From NCBI GenBank assembly GCA_028283745.1, contig JAPWJZ010000009.1, forward strand, positions 124,001-188,000: a stretch of 64,000 nucleotides of DNA, given 5' to 3'. A program made the translations under genes and the position numbers. Source of the stretch: Micavibrio sp. (lineage in GTDB: Bacteria > Pseudomonadota > Alphaproteobacteria > Micavibrionales > UBA2020). Under the pieces are notes generated by a model, which searched no databases, was not told the DNA's origin, and worked only from the letters and a program-made list of their open reading frames with translations. Of the stretch, positions 35,731 to 44,842 are shown in pieces. Position 1 is the first letter of the stretch; each line of letters opens with the position of its first letter.

Positions 35731-35860
35731 CGGTTGTAATCTCCTGACATTATCGTGCGGTAGTGCGCGGTTTGCGCACGGGGAATCTATTGGCCCATTT
35801 TAAACATTTCGTTCCCCCTGTTAAGCCCGTTTAAAATGATTTACTAAATATGCGACAAAA

Positions 35861-35905
35861 AAACACCGCTATTTATGCTGCATAGCAGCATAAATAGCGG
35901 TGTTT
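35861..35905 (-). terminator. Terminator with perfect 20-bp stem
   Basis: Positions 35861-35880 pair perfectly with 35886-35905 around a 5-nt loop (CATAG), and a run of seven T follows on the minus strand. It ends the DUF6134-like gene (stop 35932). Confidence 0.88.
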
Positions 35906-35931
35906 ATGCGTTCAAATATGACGTCGCGCGC

Positions 35932-36576
35932 TTAACGGCGGATGTACTGAATGAACTCGCCTTTTTTGGTAAATGACTGCTTCAGCAGAGAGCCGTCTTT
36001 TGCATACCACAGCTGACGGTTAAGGCCGCCGGTGACGACATAAGTATCCGCCTTCACCGATTTACCGCCAATGTCGATTTCTTCCGGCTCGCCGGGCTCG
36101 ATGGTGACATCGTCAATCGTGCCCTTAATCACATCCAGCAGTTCCTTCTTTTTCATGGTGGCTTTGTTCCACCAGCTGGAAGGCAGGCTATCATCGGCAA
36201 TTTCATCGGTCGCGCCGTCGGTCGTCAGCATCAGCTTGCCGTCTTTGCGCTCGGCGCTGACAACGTGCTTGTCGCCATTGTCGTTGCTCTTGGTCGAGAG
36301 GCTGATAAGCTTGCCGTCCTGCCAGACTTCTGTGCCGTCAAAGGCATAGGAATATGCTGTTACGAACAGCACTTTCACGGCGATGCGCGTTTGAATATCC
36401 ACCGTCGTCTTGTCGCCTTTTGTATTGATGGTGATAACGTGCGAGCCAATTTCCCCGCCCTTGCGGATAACGGCGAATTCAAGCTTCTTTTCAGCGGCAA
36501 AAGAATGCACGGGCATAAGCAGCACGGCAGCAGCCCCAAAAAGCAGCGCCCCCATGCGTATCAGCTGTTTTTTCAT
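35932..36576 (-). CDS. Periplasmic DUF6134-like protein
   Basis: This encodes 214 aa with a signal peptide (cleavage near SFA-AEKK, residue 27). The mature part is beta-rich: FAVIRKGGEIGSHVI, YSYAFDGTEVWQDGKL, and a late RQLWYAKDGSLLKQSF, the pattern of DUF6134/DUF3108-like lipocalin-type proteins. Function is unknown. AAGGACT precedes the ATG. It is separated from the diguanylate cyclase by 37 bp, so both may be on one transcript. Confidence 0.75.
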   Translation of the reverse strand: MKKQLIRMGALLFGAAAVLLMPVHSFAAEKKLEFAVIRKGGEIGSHVITINTKGDKTTVDIQTRIAVKVLFVTAYSYAFDGTEVWQDGKLISLSTKSNDNGDKHVVSAERKDGKLMLTTDGATDEIADDSLPSSWWNKATMKKKELLDVIKGTIDDVTIEPGEPEEIDIGGKSVKADTYVVTGGLNRQLWYAKDGSLLKQSFTKKGEFIQYIRR

Positions 36577-36613
36577 CGTGTAGTCCTTTCAAAATGTGCG
36601 GCAGGGCGCAAAA

Positions 36614-37648
36614 TTACGCCTTGCAGACACGGTTGCGGCCGGTTTTTTTCGCTTCGTAAAGTGCTTTATCCGCACGCTCAAGCAGCATGGCGGGGTCTTC
36701 GCCGGGCACCAGTTCGGCAACGCCGATGGAAATAGAGATGCTGCCAAGCGTCTGGTTGCTAACCTTGTTGGTGACTTCCTTGCTTTCAACCGCCTTGCGC
36801 AGCACTTCCGCCACGCGAAGACCCGCAGCCATGGGGGTTGACGGCAGGATGATTGCAAACTCCTCGCCGCCATAACGCGCCGCCATATCCTGGCCTTTGA
36901 CGTTGCTGACAAGCGTGCGCGCAACAAGGCGCAAAATCTGGTCGCCTGCGGGGTGGCCGTAGGTATCGTTGAATTTTTTGAAAAAGTCGATGTCAACCAT
37001 CATCAGCGTCATGGGCGCCTGCGCGTCGCCGGATTCCTCAATGCATTCCTGCAGGCGGCGGTCGAAGGCCTTGCGGTTGGAAATGCCGGTCAGGCTGTCG
37101 GTGCTGGCTTCTTTCTTCACCGTCTCAAGGTACTGCTTCAGTTCCGTCACCTTGGTGGCGGAGCTGGCAAGATGTTCTTCCAGCTCATGGTTTTTTGTCA
37201 GCATTTTGCGTGTCTCCTGCACGATGCCGGAAATAACGCCGCCGAGGTCTTCAAGGCTGGAAGCCTTGCCGATGCTATCGCTGACACCGCTGAGGGAGGA
37301 GTTATATTCCGCCGTTGCTGCGCCTGCATTTTTCAGCATGCCCACCAGCTCGGCAATCGAGGTCGTGACCTGGTCGCTGACCTTGCGCACGGCGCCGTCA
37401 TTGGCGGTGCCGCTGAGGAAGCGGGTATAAAAACTCTGGCAGGCCGCTTCATCCAGCTCGCCCTGATGGGTGTTAATGGCGCGGGTAATTTCAGGGTCGG
37501 CATCAAAATAGCGGTACCACAGCTCGTAAAAATGCGGGCTGGATGGCAGGTTCAGCTGGTCGATTTTTTCAAGCGCCTTCACAGTAATCGCATAGGATTT
37601 TTCTTTTTTGCTCGCCGGTTGCGCTGGCGGTTTTGGTGTATCGATCAT
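36614..37648 (-). CDS. GGDEF-domain diguanylate cyclase
   Basis: This encodes 344 aa. The N-terminal part (1-170) is helical with coiled-coil character and resembles alphaproteobacterial GGDEF proteins that start YAITVKALEKIDQL; there is no membrane segment. The GGDEF domain at about 175-340 contains DSLTGISNRKAFD, MVDIDFFKKFNDTYGHPAGD and the active-site RYGGEEF, so it should make c-di-GMP. The inhibitory site normally RxxD is KGQD here, so product inhibition may be weaker. AGGGAA about 6 nt upstream favours the ATG at 37648 over one at 37675. Confidence 0.9.
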   Translation of the reverse strand: MIDTPKPPAQPASKKEKSYAITVKALEKIDQLNLPSSPHFYELWYRYFDADPEITRAINTHQGELDEAACQSFYTRFLSGTANDGAVRKVSDQVTTSIAELVGMLKNAGAATAEYNSSLSGVSDSIGKASSLEDLGGVISGIVQETRKMLTKNHELEEHLASSATKVTELKQYLETVKKEASTDSLTGISNRKAFDRRLQECIEESGDAQAPMTLMMVDIDFFKKFNDTYGHPAGDQILRLVARTLVSNVKGQDMAARYGGEEFAIILPSTPMAAGLRVAEVLRKAVESKEVTNKVSNQTLGSISISIGVAELVPGEDPAMLLERADKALYEAKKTGRNRVCKA

Positions 37649-37835
37649 GGCCGTTCCCTGTACAGTCGTATGCATTCTTTTATATAGTTAACACTATCCG
37701 AAAAATTAACGGCGCGAAACCATCATGAAATCAATCATATCTCAAGATTGTTTCCATAGCTTTTCAGTCGATGCAACTTTGCTTGCCAATGTCAAACATC
37801 CCGGCACTAGGGAAAGCTCCCGCCCCCTAAAAAAG

Positions 37836-37871
37836 AAAAAACCGGCGGTGCCTTAAACCCCGCCGGTTTTT
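37836..37871 (-). terminator. Terminator of SPFH gene
   Basis: AAAAACCGGCGG and CCGCCGGTTTTT form a 12-bp stem with an 11-nt loop, 22 nt after the stop at 37893, with a T-run on the minus strand. Confidence 0.85.
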
Positions 37872-37892
37872 AAAAATAGACCACATTAAGGC

Positions 37893-38693
37893 TTACTTCA
37901 GCATCGCTTCCGGAATGTTAAGCAGGTTGCCGCCATTGCCGCCGACAATTCTGGGCAGCTCGCCGTTCCACTTTTGCACGGCCTCATACAAAATCAGCGA
38001 CTGGTTTTTCGTCAACGCGTCGGTTTTAATCTGCATGGCTTCGGCATCTGCCTTGGCGGCAATCACGCGCTGCTTGGCCTGTTCTTCAATCTGCACGGTC
38101 TGGTTCTTGGCCATTTCGGCGTTCTGCACGGCGACCACTTTCGCTTCCACCGCCTGCTCGAACTGCGGCTGGAAGTCGATGTTGGTAAGGGAGAAACCGC
38201 TGACGGAAATACCGTGCTGGCTCAGGTTATCGCGGATCATGTTCTCGATATCCTGCTGCGCTTTCAGGCGGTTTGAAATGACGTCGAGCGCGGCCCACTG
38301 GCCAATCACGTTCTTAAGCGATGCCTGCACCACCTGCGGAATCAGCTTATCCGCCCAGCCGCTGCCGACTTCGGTGTACATGCGCACGGTGGCATTCGCA
38401 TCCAGCTCGTAGTTGAGCGCATAGGCAATGTCAGCCTGCTGCACATCCTTGGTGTAAACTTCCGTATGGCTTTCGTATTTCTGGATGCGGTTGTCAATCT
38501 GCGTCACGCTGGAAACCATGGGAATGACGATATACATGCCGGGCGGGTACGCTTCCTCCGTCACTTTGCCGAGGGTTTTCTTGACGCCGGTATGCCCGGC
38601 ATCCACCACCACCACCGTCGATGACAGGAAGAAAATGCCAATCACCAGCAGTACAAGCAACAGGACAATTTTTTTACCAAAGCCGGAATCCAT
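37893..38693 (-). CDS. Prohibitin/SPFH-family membrane protein
   Basis: This encodes 266 aa from the ATG at 38693 (AAGGAAAA about 8 nt upstream); an in-frame ATG at 38741 would add 16 residues. A membrane helix at about 8-29 is followed by an SPFH domain (VVVDAGHTGVKKTLGKV, YPPGMYIVIPMVSSV, GFSLTNIDFQPQFEQAVEAKVVA) and a helical Ala/Lys-rich tail. Prohibitins scaffold membrane proteases such as FtsH and organise lipid domains. No NfeD or hflK/hflC partner is adjacent. Confidence 0.85.
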   Translation of the reverse strand: MDSGFGKKIVLLLVLLVIGIFFLSSTVVVVDAGHTGVKKTLGKVTEEAYPPGMYIVIPMVSSVTQIDNRIQKYESHTEVYTKDVQQADIAYALNYELDANATVRMYTEVGSGWADKLIPQVVQASLKNVIGQWAALDVISNRLKAQQDIENMIRDNLSQHGISVSGFSLTNIDFQPQFEQAVEAKVVAVQNAEMAKNQTVQIEEQAKQRVIAAKADAEAMQIKTDALTKNQSLILYEAVQKWNGELPRIVGGNGGNLLNIPEAMLK

Positions 38694-38821
38694 CGGGAGT
38701 TTTCCTTTTACATTGTTAATGACTTTATTCACAGGTGACATGGGCAGCGAAACCATTCCAAAATGAAGTTTCAAAGAGGCGTTTTATATTAAGGCCGCTT
38801 GCAAAACCCTGCAAGTGGGCT

Positions 38822-39118
38822 TTAAGCGCGTGTCAAAAAGTGCGTTCCCGCAGAAGGTCGCACACCGACAAACGCCACTTTGAGGTTTGTCGAAACAGGG
38901 GTTTCGGTCCGGTCTCCGCTTTTTGGCGTCCCCCTAAACACGCCGAGGTATTTATTGGCTGTTTTGGCGCATTCATCTTCGACGCGGCGGCTGTAACTGC
39001 CGGCATTACTGTCGTTACGGAGGATATTATTCGTCTCTAAATCAATATATGTATAGCCGCTTTTGAAATACGCCCCAATCAAGCCGCGGAATTTTGCTAA
39101 AATCTCCTGCCCCTTCAC
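38822..39118 (-). CDS. Hypothetical ORF, possibly 3' part of an interrupted gene
   Basis: This is 98 aa from a GTG at 39118, with no recognised domain (contains YFKSGYTYIDLETNNILRN and CAKTANKYLGVFRG). The reading frame stays open upstream to the TAA at 39200, which is the stop of the preceding 221-aa gene in the same frame, and the 27 intervening codons look protein-like yet contain no start codon. This could be a remnant created by a nonsense mutation, or simply a small gene with a GTG start. The AT-richer composition sets both ORFs apart from their neighbours. Confidence 0.4.
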   Translation of the reverse strand: MKGQEILAKFRGLIGAYFKSGYTYIDLETNNILRNDSNAGSYSRRVEDECAKTANKYLGVFRGTPKSGDRTETPVSTNLKVAFVGVRPSAGTHFLTRA

Positions 39119-39199
39119 ATCCGCCGTATCAATTCGCGTGTTGAGGTGTAACTGGGCTGGTATTATAACCTGACAGTCAAAACCGAGCTTGGACTTGAC

Positions 39200-39865
39200 T
39201 TAGTCGACTATGTGTTTCTGCCCGTAGCTCTCTGGCGTTACATGCATATTGAAGCCATATTTCGACTGAAGATCGGCTTGCTCGATGGCGGTCGTCGTTC
39301 CATCAAATGAAAGATATTTTAAAATCTCTTCCCGCACAGGCTCGACAAAAACACGTAGGCTGGCACTATCCGTAGTCCAAGCATTGATTTCACGATAACC
39401 TGCCACCCGGTTTTCATTTAGAATATATTGCAACAATACAGCACTGGGAAATACGCGCTTAAACGCGTCAATGAAATCTTCCCGATCCCCTTTTGCAATC
39501 ATGTGTTCGCTTTCCCACCACGTCGCATCTCCGGAAAAATCAAACACGTTTCCCCAACTTTGCTGTTCGGCAAGTTTATCGCGGGAAAGAGCAACTTTCT
39601 CTCCGCGTACAGTCAGTCCAAGTATATCGCAAAGTTGCTCGGGCAATATCTCCATGAACCCAATCGGCGCGATACGTTTTTTAAGGATAGACTCATCCCG
39701 AACGGCTGTTGCGCCATAGCCGGCCGACAAAAACCCGAAGCGATATATGAACCAGACGGACTTGTCATCTACCATTCGCGCATGAAATGTATAGCCGCCG
39801 TTAAATTCAGGCAGCGCCTGCAAGTCCCAGTTGAGGGGAGTAATATCGGGGCGTCCATACAACAT
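39200..39865 (-). CDS. Hypothetical protein, 221 aa
   Basis: This is a soluble 221-aa protein without a recognised family, rich in aromatic residues (NGGYTFHARMVDDKSVWFIYRFGFLSAG split over 22-49). A central segment has WGNVFDFSGDATWWESEHM. The final region (QSKYGFNMHVTPESYGQK) resembles the SKLGFDCQVIIPAQ just beyond the stop. It is AT-richer than the surrounding genes. The downstream ORF at 38822-39118 is in the same frame. Confidence 0.55.
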   Translation of the reverse strand: MLYGRPDITPLNWDLQALPEFNGGYTFHARMVDDKSVWFIYRFGFLSAGYGATAVRDESILKKRIAPIGFMEILPEQLCDILGLTVRGEKVALSRDKLAEQQSWGNVFDFSGDATWWESEHMIAKGDREDFIDAFKRVFPSAVLLQYILNENRVAGYREINAWTTDSASLRVFVEPVREEILKYLSFDGTTTAIEQADLQSKYGFNMHVTPESYGQKHIVD

Positions 39866-39962
39866 AAAAAATCCCTATCAATTCCAAACTCTGTCTAACA
39901 GTATATAGAAAGTCAAATACCTGTTAATCGGTAATCCGCAGTACAGGGTATCGCACGCACAA

Positions 39963-39995
39963 AAAAACACCGCCTTTTCAGGGGCGGTGTTTTTT
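39963..39995 (-). terminator. Terminator of NAD-glutamate dehydrogenase gene
   Basis: AAAAACACCGCC (39963-39974) and GGCGGTGTTTTT (39983-39994) form a 12-bp stem with an 8-nt loop, 17 nt after the stop at 40012, with flanking T-runs. Confidence 0.88.
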
Positions 39996-40011
39996 GCGAT
40001 TAAATCTCAGG

Positions 40012-43000
40012 TTACTTCGCCTGGTGCACCAGCTGGCCGATGCGCTGGGCGATGAGGACCAGCATTTCAAGGTCAACCTTCGGCTGGGTTTTCAGGTCCG
40101 CGACCATCTGCGTGACTTTTGCGGTGCGGTCGCGGTTTTCATCGAACCAGTTGTCGGCAAGCGCCTTGTCGATCTTGCCGCCTTTTTTGACGGAACCGAT
40201 AAGGCCGGCGGTGAGCGATGCCTGATGGATATAGAAATCATCCATCAAGCCGCCGACCACGCGCGCCTGCCACGAGTTGGCGGGAATAAGCGCGGCCGTC
40301 TGGCGGCGCAGCCAGTCAAGGCCCAGCTTGTCGCCGACCGTGAAGTAGGTGGCGGCAATGGGCTTGATTTCGCCATTCGTGCGGCGCGTCAGGTTGATGA
40401 TGTCGCTGGCAACCGCCAGCAGCTTGACGGTGGAAATTTCCTGCGCCAGTGCCGCCGGCATGCCGGCGATGGTCAGGGTGCTTTCGGCATCCATCACGCC
40501 GTTCTTCACATCATCCGGTGCAAGCCCGGCGATGGATTTTTTGAGGACATCGACGCCCGGCTTAAAGGCGTCAACTTCTTTCGCCACATCCAGGTTATTG
40601 CCGCCAAAGCGCAGGAACCATGTAATGGTGCGCTTTGCCACCTGGAACACTTCGTTGAGGGCGGAGATTTGCACCTGCGCCGGCACCTTGTTGTCAAGCG
40701 TCTCGATCGCCTTCCAAAGGTCGGGCAGGCCATAGGCATGCACGACAATCATGAAAGCCTTGATGACTTCCGCTGCACCCGCGCCGGTTTTCGACATGCG
40801 CGACTGCACGAAGACAGGGCCCATGCGGTTGACCAGCATGTTGACGATCTGCGTTGCGATTATTTCGCGGCGCAGCTTGTGGTTCTTAATTTCCGCGCCG
40901 TATTTGTGCAGGGCTTTCGGGAAGTATTCCACCAGCAGCGCTTCCATCATCGGCTCGTCCGGAATAGTCGACTTCAGGATTTCGTTGAAGATGTCGATTT
41001 TCGCGTAAGATGTGAGGATGGAAAGTTCCGGACGCGTCAGGCCAAGGTTTTCCTTGGAAAGGCGGTTCAGCTGCTCGTCATCCGGCAGGCCTTCAAGGCT
41101 GCGCTTGATCAGGCCCTGCTTTTCAAGGCCGCGGATAAGGTCGCCGTGCAGCCCCACCTGCCCGCGCGCCAAATATTCCTGCAGCGAGAGCGACTGGGTT
41201 TGCTGGTAGTTATCTTTCAACACCAGTTCCGAGACTTCTTCCGTCATATCGCTCATCAGCTTGTTGCGCTGGTCAAGAGTCAACTTCCCCTTGCCCGTCA
41301 CATCGCTGAGGAGGATTTTGATGTTCACTTCATGGTCCGAGCAGTCAACGCCGCCGGAGTTGTCGATGAAGTCGGTGTTGATGCGGCCGCCGTTGCGGGC
41401 ATATTCCACCCGCGCCAGCTGCGTGGAGCCGAGGTTTGCGCCCTCGCCCACCACTTTGGCGCGCACTTCGCGGCCGTCGATGCGGAGGGCATCGTTGGCC
41501 TTGTCATCCGCATCCGCGTTGCTCTGGCGCGAGGATTTCAGGAAGGTGCCGATGCCGCCGAACCAGAGAAGCTCGACATTCGCCTTCAGGATAGCGCGCA
41601 TCAGTTCATCCGGCGTCACCACATCGGCATCAAGGTCGTAAGCCTTTTTCATTTGCGCCGACATTTTAATCGTTTTCGCCGAGCGCTCGAAGACGCCGCC
41701 GCCGGTCGAAATCTTGGTTTTGTCGTAGCCATCCCAGCCAAGGCGCTGCTTGAACATGCGCGCGCGCTCGGCATAGCTGCCGGGAATGTCGGGGTTCGGG
41801 TCACAGAAGATATGCATGTGGTTGAACGCGCCGACAAGCTTCATCTGCTTAGACAGCAGCATGGCGTTGCCGAAAACGTCACCCGCCATGTCGCCGACGC
41901 CAACGAGCGTAAAGGGCTCCTTCTGGATGTCCTTGCCCATTTCGCGGAAGTGCCGCTTGACGGATTCCCACCCGCCGCGGGCGGTAATGGCAATTTCCTT
42001 GTGGTCGTAGCCGGTGGAACCGCCGGAGGCAAAAGCATCGCCCAGCCAGAAGCCCGCCGCCAGCGACAATGCGTTGGCGATGTTGGAGAAGGTCGCCGTG
42101 CCTTTATCTGCCGCAACGACAAGGTAGGGGTCGACGCCGTCATGGCAGACAACATCTTTCGGGCGCACAACCTTGCCCTTCACGTTGTTGTCGGTCAGGT
42201 CCAGCAGCGCCTGCACGAAAATTTTGTAGCATTCGATGCCTTCGGCCTGATACGCCTCGCGCCCGCCGGTTTTCGGCGGCTGCTTGACGACGAAGCCGCC
42301 CTTCGCGCCGACCGGCACGATGACGGTGTTTTTTACCTGCTGCGATTTCATCAGGCTCAAAACTTCGGTGCGGTAATCTTCAAGGCGGTCCGACCAGCGA
42401 ATACCGCCGCGGGCGATGTCACCGCCGCGCAGGTGCACGGCTTCAACGCGCGTCGAATAAACGTAGATCTCCACGTTCGGGCGCGGCAGCGGCAGTTCGG
42501 CAATGTTCTTGCTGTCCAGCTTCACGGCCAGCAGGTTCTTGTACTGACCGAGGTTATCGGTCTGGAAGTAGCTGGTGCGCAGCGTACGCTCGATCAGGGT
42601 TTTGAAGGTGCGCAGAATGCGGTCATGGTCGAGCTTCTGCACGGTTTGCAGCATGTCGATGATTTTTTCACCGGCCAGGCGGCCCTTGTCGCCGGACTTG
42701 GCGCCGAGTTTCGGGTCGTGCAGCAGCTTGAACATTTCAACCAGCTCCCGCGCGATGTGCGGGTAAAGGCTGAGGACCTGCTCGATATACGAAAGGCTGT
42801 ACGGCAGGCGCGCCTGGCGCATGAAGCCGCCGTAGGTGCGCAGCATCATCACTTCGCGCCAGTTAAGGTTGGCGCGCAGCACCAGCTTGTTGAGGCCGTC
42901 GTTTTCCGCGCGGTTGCGCCAGACCTGCATGAAGGTTTCCTCAAGGTTTGTCTTGACCTTGTCGATATCCACTTCTTCCGCGCCCTTCAGCTCAAATGTC

Positions 43001-43044
43001 GTGGATCCAGATGGCGGTATCGTAACCGGCGGGACGGACTTCAT
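40012..43044 (-). CDS. NAD-GDH catalytic part (after the frameshift)
   Basis: The homologous sequence begins at FELKGAEEVD (about 42990). An ATG at 43044 precedes it in this frame, but its first 17 codons are out-of-frame reading of the upstream part and are not family sequence. The Rossmann/catalytic region contains RGGIRWSDRLEDYRTEVL, PVGAKGGFVVK (catalytic Lys region) and GVGDMAGDVFGN. Without the upstream part no natural ribosome-binding site is apparent. Confidence 0.75.
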   Translation of the reverse strand: MKSVPPVTIPPSGSTTFELKGAEEVDIDKVKTNLEETFMQVWRNRAENDGLNKLVLRANLNWREVMMLRTYGGFMRQARLPYSLSYIEQVLSLYPHIARELVEMFKLLHDPKLGAKSGDKGRLAGEKIIDMLQTVQKLDHDRILRTFKTLIERTLRTSYFQTDNLGQYKNLLAVKLDSKNIAELPLPRPNVEIYVYSTRVEAVHLRGGDIARGGIRWSDRLEDYRTEVLSLMKSQQVKNTVIVPVGAKGGFVVKQPPKTGGREAYQAEGIECYKIFVQALLDLTDNNVKGKVVRPKDVVCHDGVDPYLVVAADKGTATFSNIANALSLAAGFWLGDAFASGGSTGYDHKEIAITARGGWESVKRHFREMGKDIQKEPFTLVGVGDMAGDVFGNAMLLSKQMKLVGAFNHMHIFCDPNPDIPGSYAERARMFKQRLGWDGYDKTKISTGGGVFERSAKTIKMSAQMKKAYDLDADVVTPDELMRAILKANVELLWFGGIGTFLKSSRQSNADADDKANDALRIDGREVRAKVVGEGANLGSTQLARVEYARNGGRINTDFIDNSGGVDCSDHEVNIKILLSDVTGKGKLTLDQRNKLMSDMTEEVSELVLKDNYQQTQSLSLQEYLARGQVGLHGDLIRGLEKQGLIKRSLEGLPDDEQLNRLSKENLGLTRPELSILTSYAKIDIFNEILKSTIPDEPMMEALLVEYFPKALHKYGAEIKNHKLRREIIATQIVNMLVNRMGPVFVQSRMSKTGAGAAEVIKAFMIVVHAYGLPDLWKAIETLDNKVPAQVQISALNEVFQVAKRTITWFLRFGGNNLDVAKEVDAFKPGVDVLKKSIAGLAPDDVKNGVMDAESTLTIAGMPAALAQEISTVKLLAVASDIINLTRRTNGEIKPIAATYFTVGDKLGLDWLRRQTAALIPANSWQARVVGGLMDDFYIHQASLTAGLIGSVKKGGKIDKALADNWFDENRDRTAKVTQMVADLKTQPKVDLEMLVLIAQRIGQLVHQAK

Positions 43045-44842
43045 AGGGCATTTCCGACATGGAGCGGAAACCCATGTTGTCCAGCACCGGCAGAATGTCG
43101 GCCAGCGGCACCGGCACGGATTCGTGATACACCTTCAGGCGGAAGTCGCCGGGGGCCGCATTGTTAAGGCGGTAGAATTCAACGCGAATGTCGTTCTTCG
43201 CCTCGTTATGCACCATGGTTTCAAGCTGGCGGATGTCATGCACCGCGTTGCCGATAAGAATGGATTCATGGTATGCGCTGGTGAAGGCGCGTCCGTAAAT
43301 ATAGGCCAGTTCCGCGCCCTTGATTTTGCCGTAAACGTCGATCAATACCCGGCGCAGGCGTTCATCCCACTCCCGCGACAGTTCGATCAGCTGGGTTTCA
43401 ACAGCGGCGGCATCAAACGCGCCGACACCCTGCTCAAGACGCACGGTGAAAAGAACGCGGGCCAGCAGGCTGTCATCCAGCGTGGTGAAGTAGTTGGTGA
43501 CGCGGCCGTTCAGCGCGACCTCCAGCAGGCGGGCTGCCTGCAGGCGGAAGATTGTGTTGTAACGCTCGCGCGGCACATAGACGAGGCAGGACATATACTG
43601 CCCCATCGGGTCAAGGTGCGCGAACAGCGCGACGCGCTGCTTGATTTGCAGGCGCAAAATGCCCAGGGCAAGGCCGTGCAGGTCTTCGGTCGATACCTGG
43701 AACAGCTCGTCGCGCGGCATTTTTTCAAGAATGTGTTCCAGCGCTTTGTAATCGTGCGTGCCGCGAATGAAGCCGGCCTTTTCGACCGTTTCAAGCACCT
43801 TCTGGCGCACCATGGGAATTTCGCTGGTGCGGCACGAATAGGTGCTGGAGGTAAACAGGCCGACGAACAAGTGCATGCCGACCAGCCGTCCCGCGTTATC
43901 GACAATTTTGACGCTCAAGGCATCCAGCGGCACGCGGCGGTGGACGGTGGCGTAGGTTTCAACCAGTTTGCTAACCATGACGGGCCAGCGACCGCGCGTC
44001 AGCGCCACGACTTCAGGCGAGCCGACGCCCAGGCCGAAGTTAAGGCTGTGGTCGTTGCGCAGCACGCCAAGGTCCGAACCCTCGACCGGTTCGGATTTCA
44101 TTTTCGCGCCGGTGCCGGTGAAGCGGTATTCGCGGTAACCAAGGAAGGTGTAGTTGTTGTTTTTAAGATAGGCGAGGAAGTCCTGCCCTTCGCGCAGGTC
44201 CGCCTTGTCGTGCGATTTGGCATAGCCGTCGCCGAAGACCATGACACTGTCAATCTTGCTGATCATCTTGCGCCAGTCGGTGGTGGCGGCGCGAACATCT
44301 GCCAGCGTGGTTTCAAGGGAGGCGGCAAGCTTGCGGCACGCATCCGTCGAGAGCATCTGTTCCAGCTGGATGTAAACATAGCTTTCCACCAGCGATGCGT
44401 TGGCAACGCGGCCCGGCTGCACTTTTGCAAGCGCGCTGCCGCTGCGCTCAACGCTGAGGATGGGGTGGAAGAGAACGTCGATGTTCAAGCCCTGCGTCGT
44501 CATTTCGGACGAGATGGTGTCGATGATGAAGGGCATGTCGTCGTTGACGATTTGCACGACGGTATGGGGAATGGCAAAGCCGTCGCGTTTTTGCTCGGGA
44601 TTATAAACCTTGACCTTCAATTGCGCGGTTTTGCGATCGCGGCCCCAGTCGCACATGGCGCCGGCGACGCGGGAAAGGTCTTCCGCCTTCCAGCCGGAGA
44701 GATCATCGGCGGGCACCTGCTGGTAAAACGCGCCAAGGAATTCATGCAGCAACTGATTTTCGCGGCTCACCGTTTTTTTACCTTCGCGCGCGGCGATAAG
44801 GGCGTTCTGGATGAGGCGGTCTTTTTGCGGCTGCTTGGCCAT
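42992..44842 (-). CDS. NAD-GDH N-terminal part (before the frameshift)
   Basis: This is 616 aa with the regulatory ACT-like region of large GDHs: VVQIVNDDMPFIIDTISSEM near 92-111, LSVERSGSALAKVQPGRVANASLVESYVYIQ split over 128-160, and YLGYREY-type FLGYREYRF near 236. If the frameshift is real, this fragment lacks the catalytic domain and should be inactive. Start: ATG 44842 with AGAAGG about 11 nt upstream. Confidence 0.75.
   Translation of the reverse strand: MAKQPQKDRLIQNALIAAREGKKTVSRENQLLHEFLGAFYQQVPADDLSGWKAEDLSRVAGAMCDWGRDRKTAQLKVKVYNPEQKRDGFAIPHTVVQIVNDDMPFIIDTISSEMTTQGLNIDVLFHPILSVERSGSALAKVQPGRVANASLVESYVYIQLEQMLSTDACRKLAASLETTLADVRAATTDWRKMISKIDSVMVFGDGYAKSHDKADLREGQDFLAYLKNNNYTFLGYREYRFTGTGAKMKSEPVEGSDLGVLRNDHSLNFGLGVGSPEVVALTRGRWPVMVSKLVETYATVHRRVPLDALSVKIVDNAGRLVGMHLFVGLFTSSTYSCRTSEIPMVRQKVLETVEKAGFIRGTHDYKALEHILEKMPRDELFQVSTEDLHGLALGILRLQIKQRVALFAHLDPMGQYMSCLVYVPRERYNTIFRLQAARLLEVALNGRVTNYFTTLDDSLLARVLFTVRLEQGVGAFDAAAVETQLIELSREWDERLRRVLIDVYGKIKGAELAYIYGRAFTSAYHESILIGNAVHDIRQLETMVHNEAKNDIRVEFYRLNNAAPGDFRLKVYHESVPVPLADILPVLDNMGFRSMSEMPYEVRPAGYDTAIWIHDI

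Larger units (their letters stand above)
40012..44842 (-). pseudogene. gdh: NAD-specific glutamate dehydrogenase (large, Bac_GDH), frameshifted
   Basis: Together the two frames encode one 180-kDa-class NAD-GDH of about 1,610 aa, which deaminates glutamate to 2-oxoglutarate. The first frame runs from ATG 44842 to a TGA at 42992 and ends PAGYDTAIWIHDI; the second continues FELKGAEEVDIDKV to the stop at 40012. The join IWIHD-FELKG is the expected continuous sequence, and one extra base (the T at 42997 on the plus strand) breaks it. Apart from this, no stops or gaps are seen, so the lesion is recent or a sequencing/assembly error. The gene stands alone between terminators. Confidence 0.85.
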
